Position numbers and translations under genes: made by a program. From NCBI GenBank assembly GCA_902783205.1, contig CACZQE010000199.1:1-8106 (forward strand): DNA of 8,106 nucleotides, read 5' to 3'. Shown one piece after another: positions 6,819-8,106 of this stretch. Positions within the stretch are counted from its first letter, which is position 1. The number at the start of each line of letters is the position of its first letter. The notes below the pieces were generated by a model. It was not told where the DNA came from. It did no database searches and worked only from the letters and a program-made list of their open reading frames with translations. This DNA is from an uncultured Lachnospiraceae bacterium (lineage in GTDB: Bacteria > Bacillota_A > Clostridia > Lachnospirales > Lachnospiraceae).

Positions 6819-8106
6819 TGGGTAAAGCGATTATGGTGCAGGGAACCATGTCCAATTCCGGCAAGAGTTTTGTGACAGCCGGACTTTGCAGGGTTTTCCG
6901 GCAGGACGGTTACAAGGTGGCGCCTTTTAAATCACAGAATATGGCCCTGAATTCCTTTATCACCAGAGAAGGGCTGGAGATCGGCAGAGCCCAGGCCATG
7001 CAGGCGGAGGCGGCTATGGTGGAGCCGACACACTGGATGAATCCCATCCTGCTGAAGCCTACCAGTGATATGGGATCCCAGGTGATCGTCAACGGAGAAG
7101 TTTATGCCAACCTGAGCGCGGTCGACTATTATAAAATGAAAGATCAGCTGGCTCCGGAGATCATGAAAGCCTTCAGCCACCTTTCTGATGAAAATGATAT
7201 CGTGGTGATCGAAGGCGCAGGTTCGCCGGCTGAGATCAACCTCATGGAAAATGATATAGTAAATATGGGTATGGCAAAAATGGCGCAGGCGCCGGTCATC
7301 CTGGTGGCGGATATCGACCGTGGCGGTGTTTTCGCTTCTGCCTACGGGACCATTAAACTGCTGCCCCAGGAGGACCAGGACAGGTTCTGCGGTATTGTGA
7401 TCAACAAGTTCAGGGGCGATGTGGAAATTCTCCGTCCGGGACTGGAAATGCTGGAGGATCTTACAGGCAAACCGGTCCTGGGGGTCGTTCCCATGGAGAA
7501 GATTGATATAGACGATGAGGACAGCCTCTCCGACAGGCTGAACCAGCGGACGGTCACAGAGGGAATCGATGTGGCTGTAATCCGTCTGCCTCACATTTCC
7601 AACTTTACCGATTTCAGTGTCTTCGAGCTGATCGACGGCGTATCCCTGCGTTATGTGACCCAGAAAAAGGAACTGGGATCACCGGACCTTATCCTGCTTC
7701 CGGGCACCAAAAATACCATGGGCGACATGGAATGGCTGATCGAGAGCGGCCTGGAGGGTGCCATCAGGCGGGCTTCCGCCACAACAAGGGTGATCGGTAT
7801 CTGCGGCGGCTTCCAGCTGCTGGGCAAAGAGATGGAGGATCCGGAAGGCGTCGAGCATGGCGGAAGCATGCGCGGCCTGGGCCTGCTGGATCTTAAAACC
7901 ACATTTGTAAGTCAGAAGACCAGAACCCGGATCGAGGGACAATTCCTGGAAGATCAGAACCTGTACGGCCTTGACAACAGAAAAGTGACGGGTTATGAAA
8001 TCCATATGGGAACAACCGATAATCTGGGCGGCGCCATTCCCATGATCAGGCTTTCCGACGGGCGGACAGATGCCTACAGGAACGAGAGCGGCCGGATCTG
8101 GGGAAG
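6818..8106 (+). CDS. cbiP: Adenosylcobyric acid synthase CbiP/CobQ, 3' partial
   Basis: An open frame of 429 codons plus two bases runs off the right edge; family members are about 490-510 residues, so roughly 70 residues are missing. It amidates the b, d, e and g side chains of adenosylcobyrinic acid a,c-diamide with ATP and glutamine. The N-terminus ([17 protein letters not shown]) carries the dethiobiotin-synthetase-like P-loop at 9-17, followed by [43 protein letters not shown], and [12 protein letters not shown]. The C-terminal amidotransferase-like domain has [12 protein letters not shown], the nucleophile Cys329 in [10 protein letters not shown] (codon 7802-7804) and GYEIHMG with His396. 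The late histidine motif expected near the C-terminus lies beyond the window. CbiP and CbiA are homologous but are told apart by [10 protein letters not shown] and QNMALNS here against GSNSGCGKTS and GPDYIDP in CbiA. No frameshift or internal stop is seen. Confidence 0.96.
   Translation, partial: MGKAIMVQGTMSNSGKSFVTAGLCRVFRQDGYKVAPFKSQNMALNSFITREGLEIGRAQAMQAEAAMVEPTHWMNPILLKPTSDMGSQVIVNGEVYANLSAVDYYKMKDQLAPEIMKAFSHLSDENDIVVIEGAGSPAEINLMENDIVNMGMAKMAQAPVILVADIDRGGVFASAYGTIKLLPQEDQDRFCGIVINKFRGDVEILRPGLEMLEDLTGKPVLGVVPMEKIDIDDEDSLSDRLNQRTVTEGIDVAVIRLPHISNFTDFSVFELIDGVSLRYVTQKKELGSPDLILLPGTKNTMGDMEWLIESGLEGAIRRASATTRVIGICGGFQLLGKEMEDPEGVEHGGSMRGLGLLDLKTTFVSQKTRTRIEGQFLEDQNLYGLDNRKVTGYEIHMGTTDNLGGAIPMIRLSDGRTDAYRNESGRIWG

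Noticed and set aside
6910..8005. Antisense open frames of 60-220 codons opposite cbiP.
   Set aside because: The sense frame is an unbroken CbiP with all expected motifs; the reverse frames are shadows.
1..8106. A cobalamin riboswitch, terminator, mobile element, defence or other undescribed system.
   Set aside because: All sequence is taken up by recognisable cobalamin biosynthesis genes with gaps of 28 nt or less, too short for a riboswitch, and no hairpin with a T run is seen.

Overview
The window is one uninterrupted stretch of an anaerobic (early cobalt insertion, CbiK-type) adenosylcobalamin biosynthesis operon. All seven genes lie on the + strand and fill almost every base. The gene set (CbiK rather than CobNST, CbiE/CbiT fused, CbiJ, CbiA, CbiB, CobD, CbiP), the strong GGAGG-type ribosome binding sites, the 1-4 nt gene overlaps and a base composition a little above 50% GC fit an anaerobic Firmicute of class Clostridia, probably Lachnospiraceae-like. 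That taxonomic placement is an inference from protein style, not a database match.

Layout, left to right: the 3' part of a cbiE-cbiT fusion (1-1071, its start lies outside the window); a cbiK-cbiL fusion (1073-2554); cbiJ (2578-3285); cbiA (3306-4682, with an alternative start at 3294); cbiB (4679-5695); cobD, threonine-phosphate decarboxylase (5724-6818); and cbiP/cobQ, which starts at 6818 and runs off the right edge. Gaps are 1, 23, 20, -4, 28 and -1 nt, so one polycistronic mRNA with translational coupling is likely. I see no terminator, no convincing promoter, no cobalamin riboswitch, no tRNA or rRNA, no mobile element and no CRISPR. Regulatory DNA for the operon is presumably upstream of position 1. 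No gene-free stretch exceeds 30 bases.

The genes work on one pathway. CbiK puts cobalt into sirohydrochlorin and CbiL methylates C20, two adjacent steps carried on one polypeptide here. CbiJ reduces cobalt-precorrin-6A, then CbiT and CbiE (again one polypeptide) methylate C15 and C5 and decarboxylate the C12 acetate. CbiA amidates a and c; CbiP amidates b, d, e and g. CobD makes aminopropanol phosphate and CbiB attaches it to adenosylcobyric acid. CbiC, CbiD, CbiF, CbiG, CbiH and an adenosyltransferase are also needed and are not in this window.

The window does not look like a new biological system. Its most interesting point is the cbiK-cbiL junction: the two domains are joined almost without linker, yet a perfect Shine-Dalgarno sequence and ATG for a free CbiL are kept inside the fused frame, and the fusion depends on the length of a short A run.
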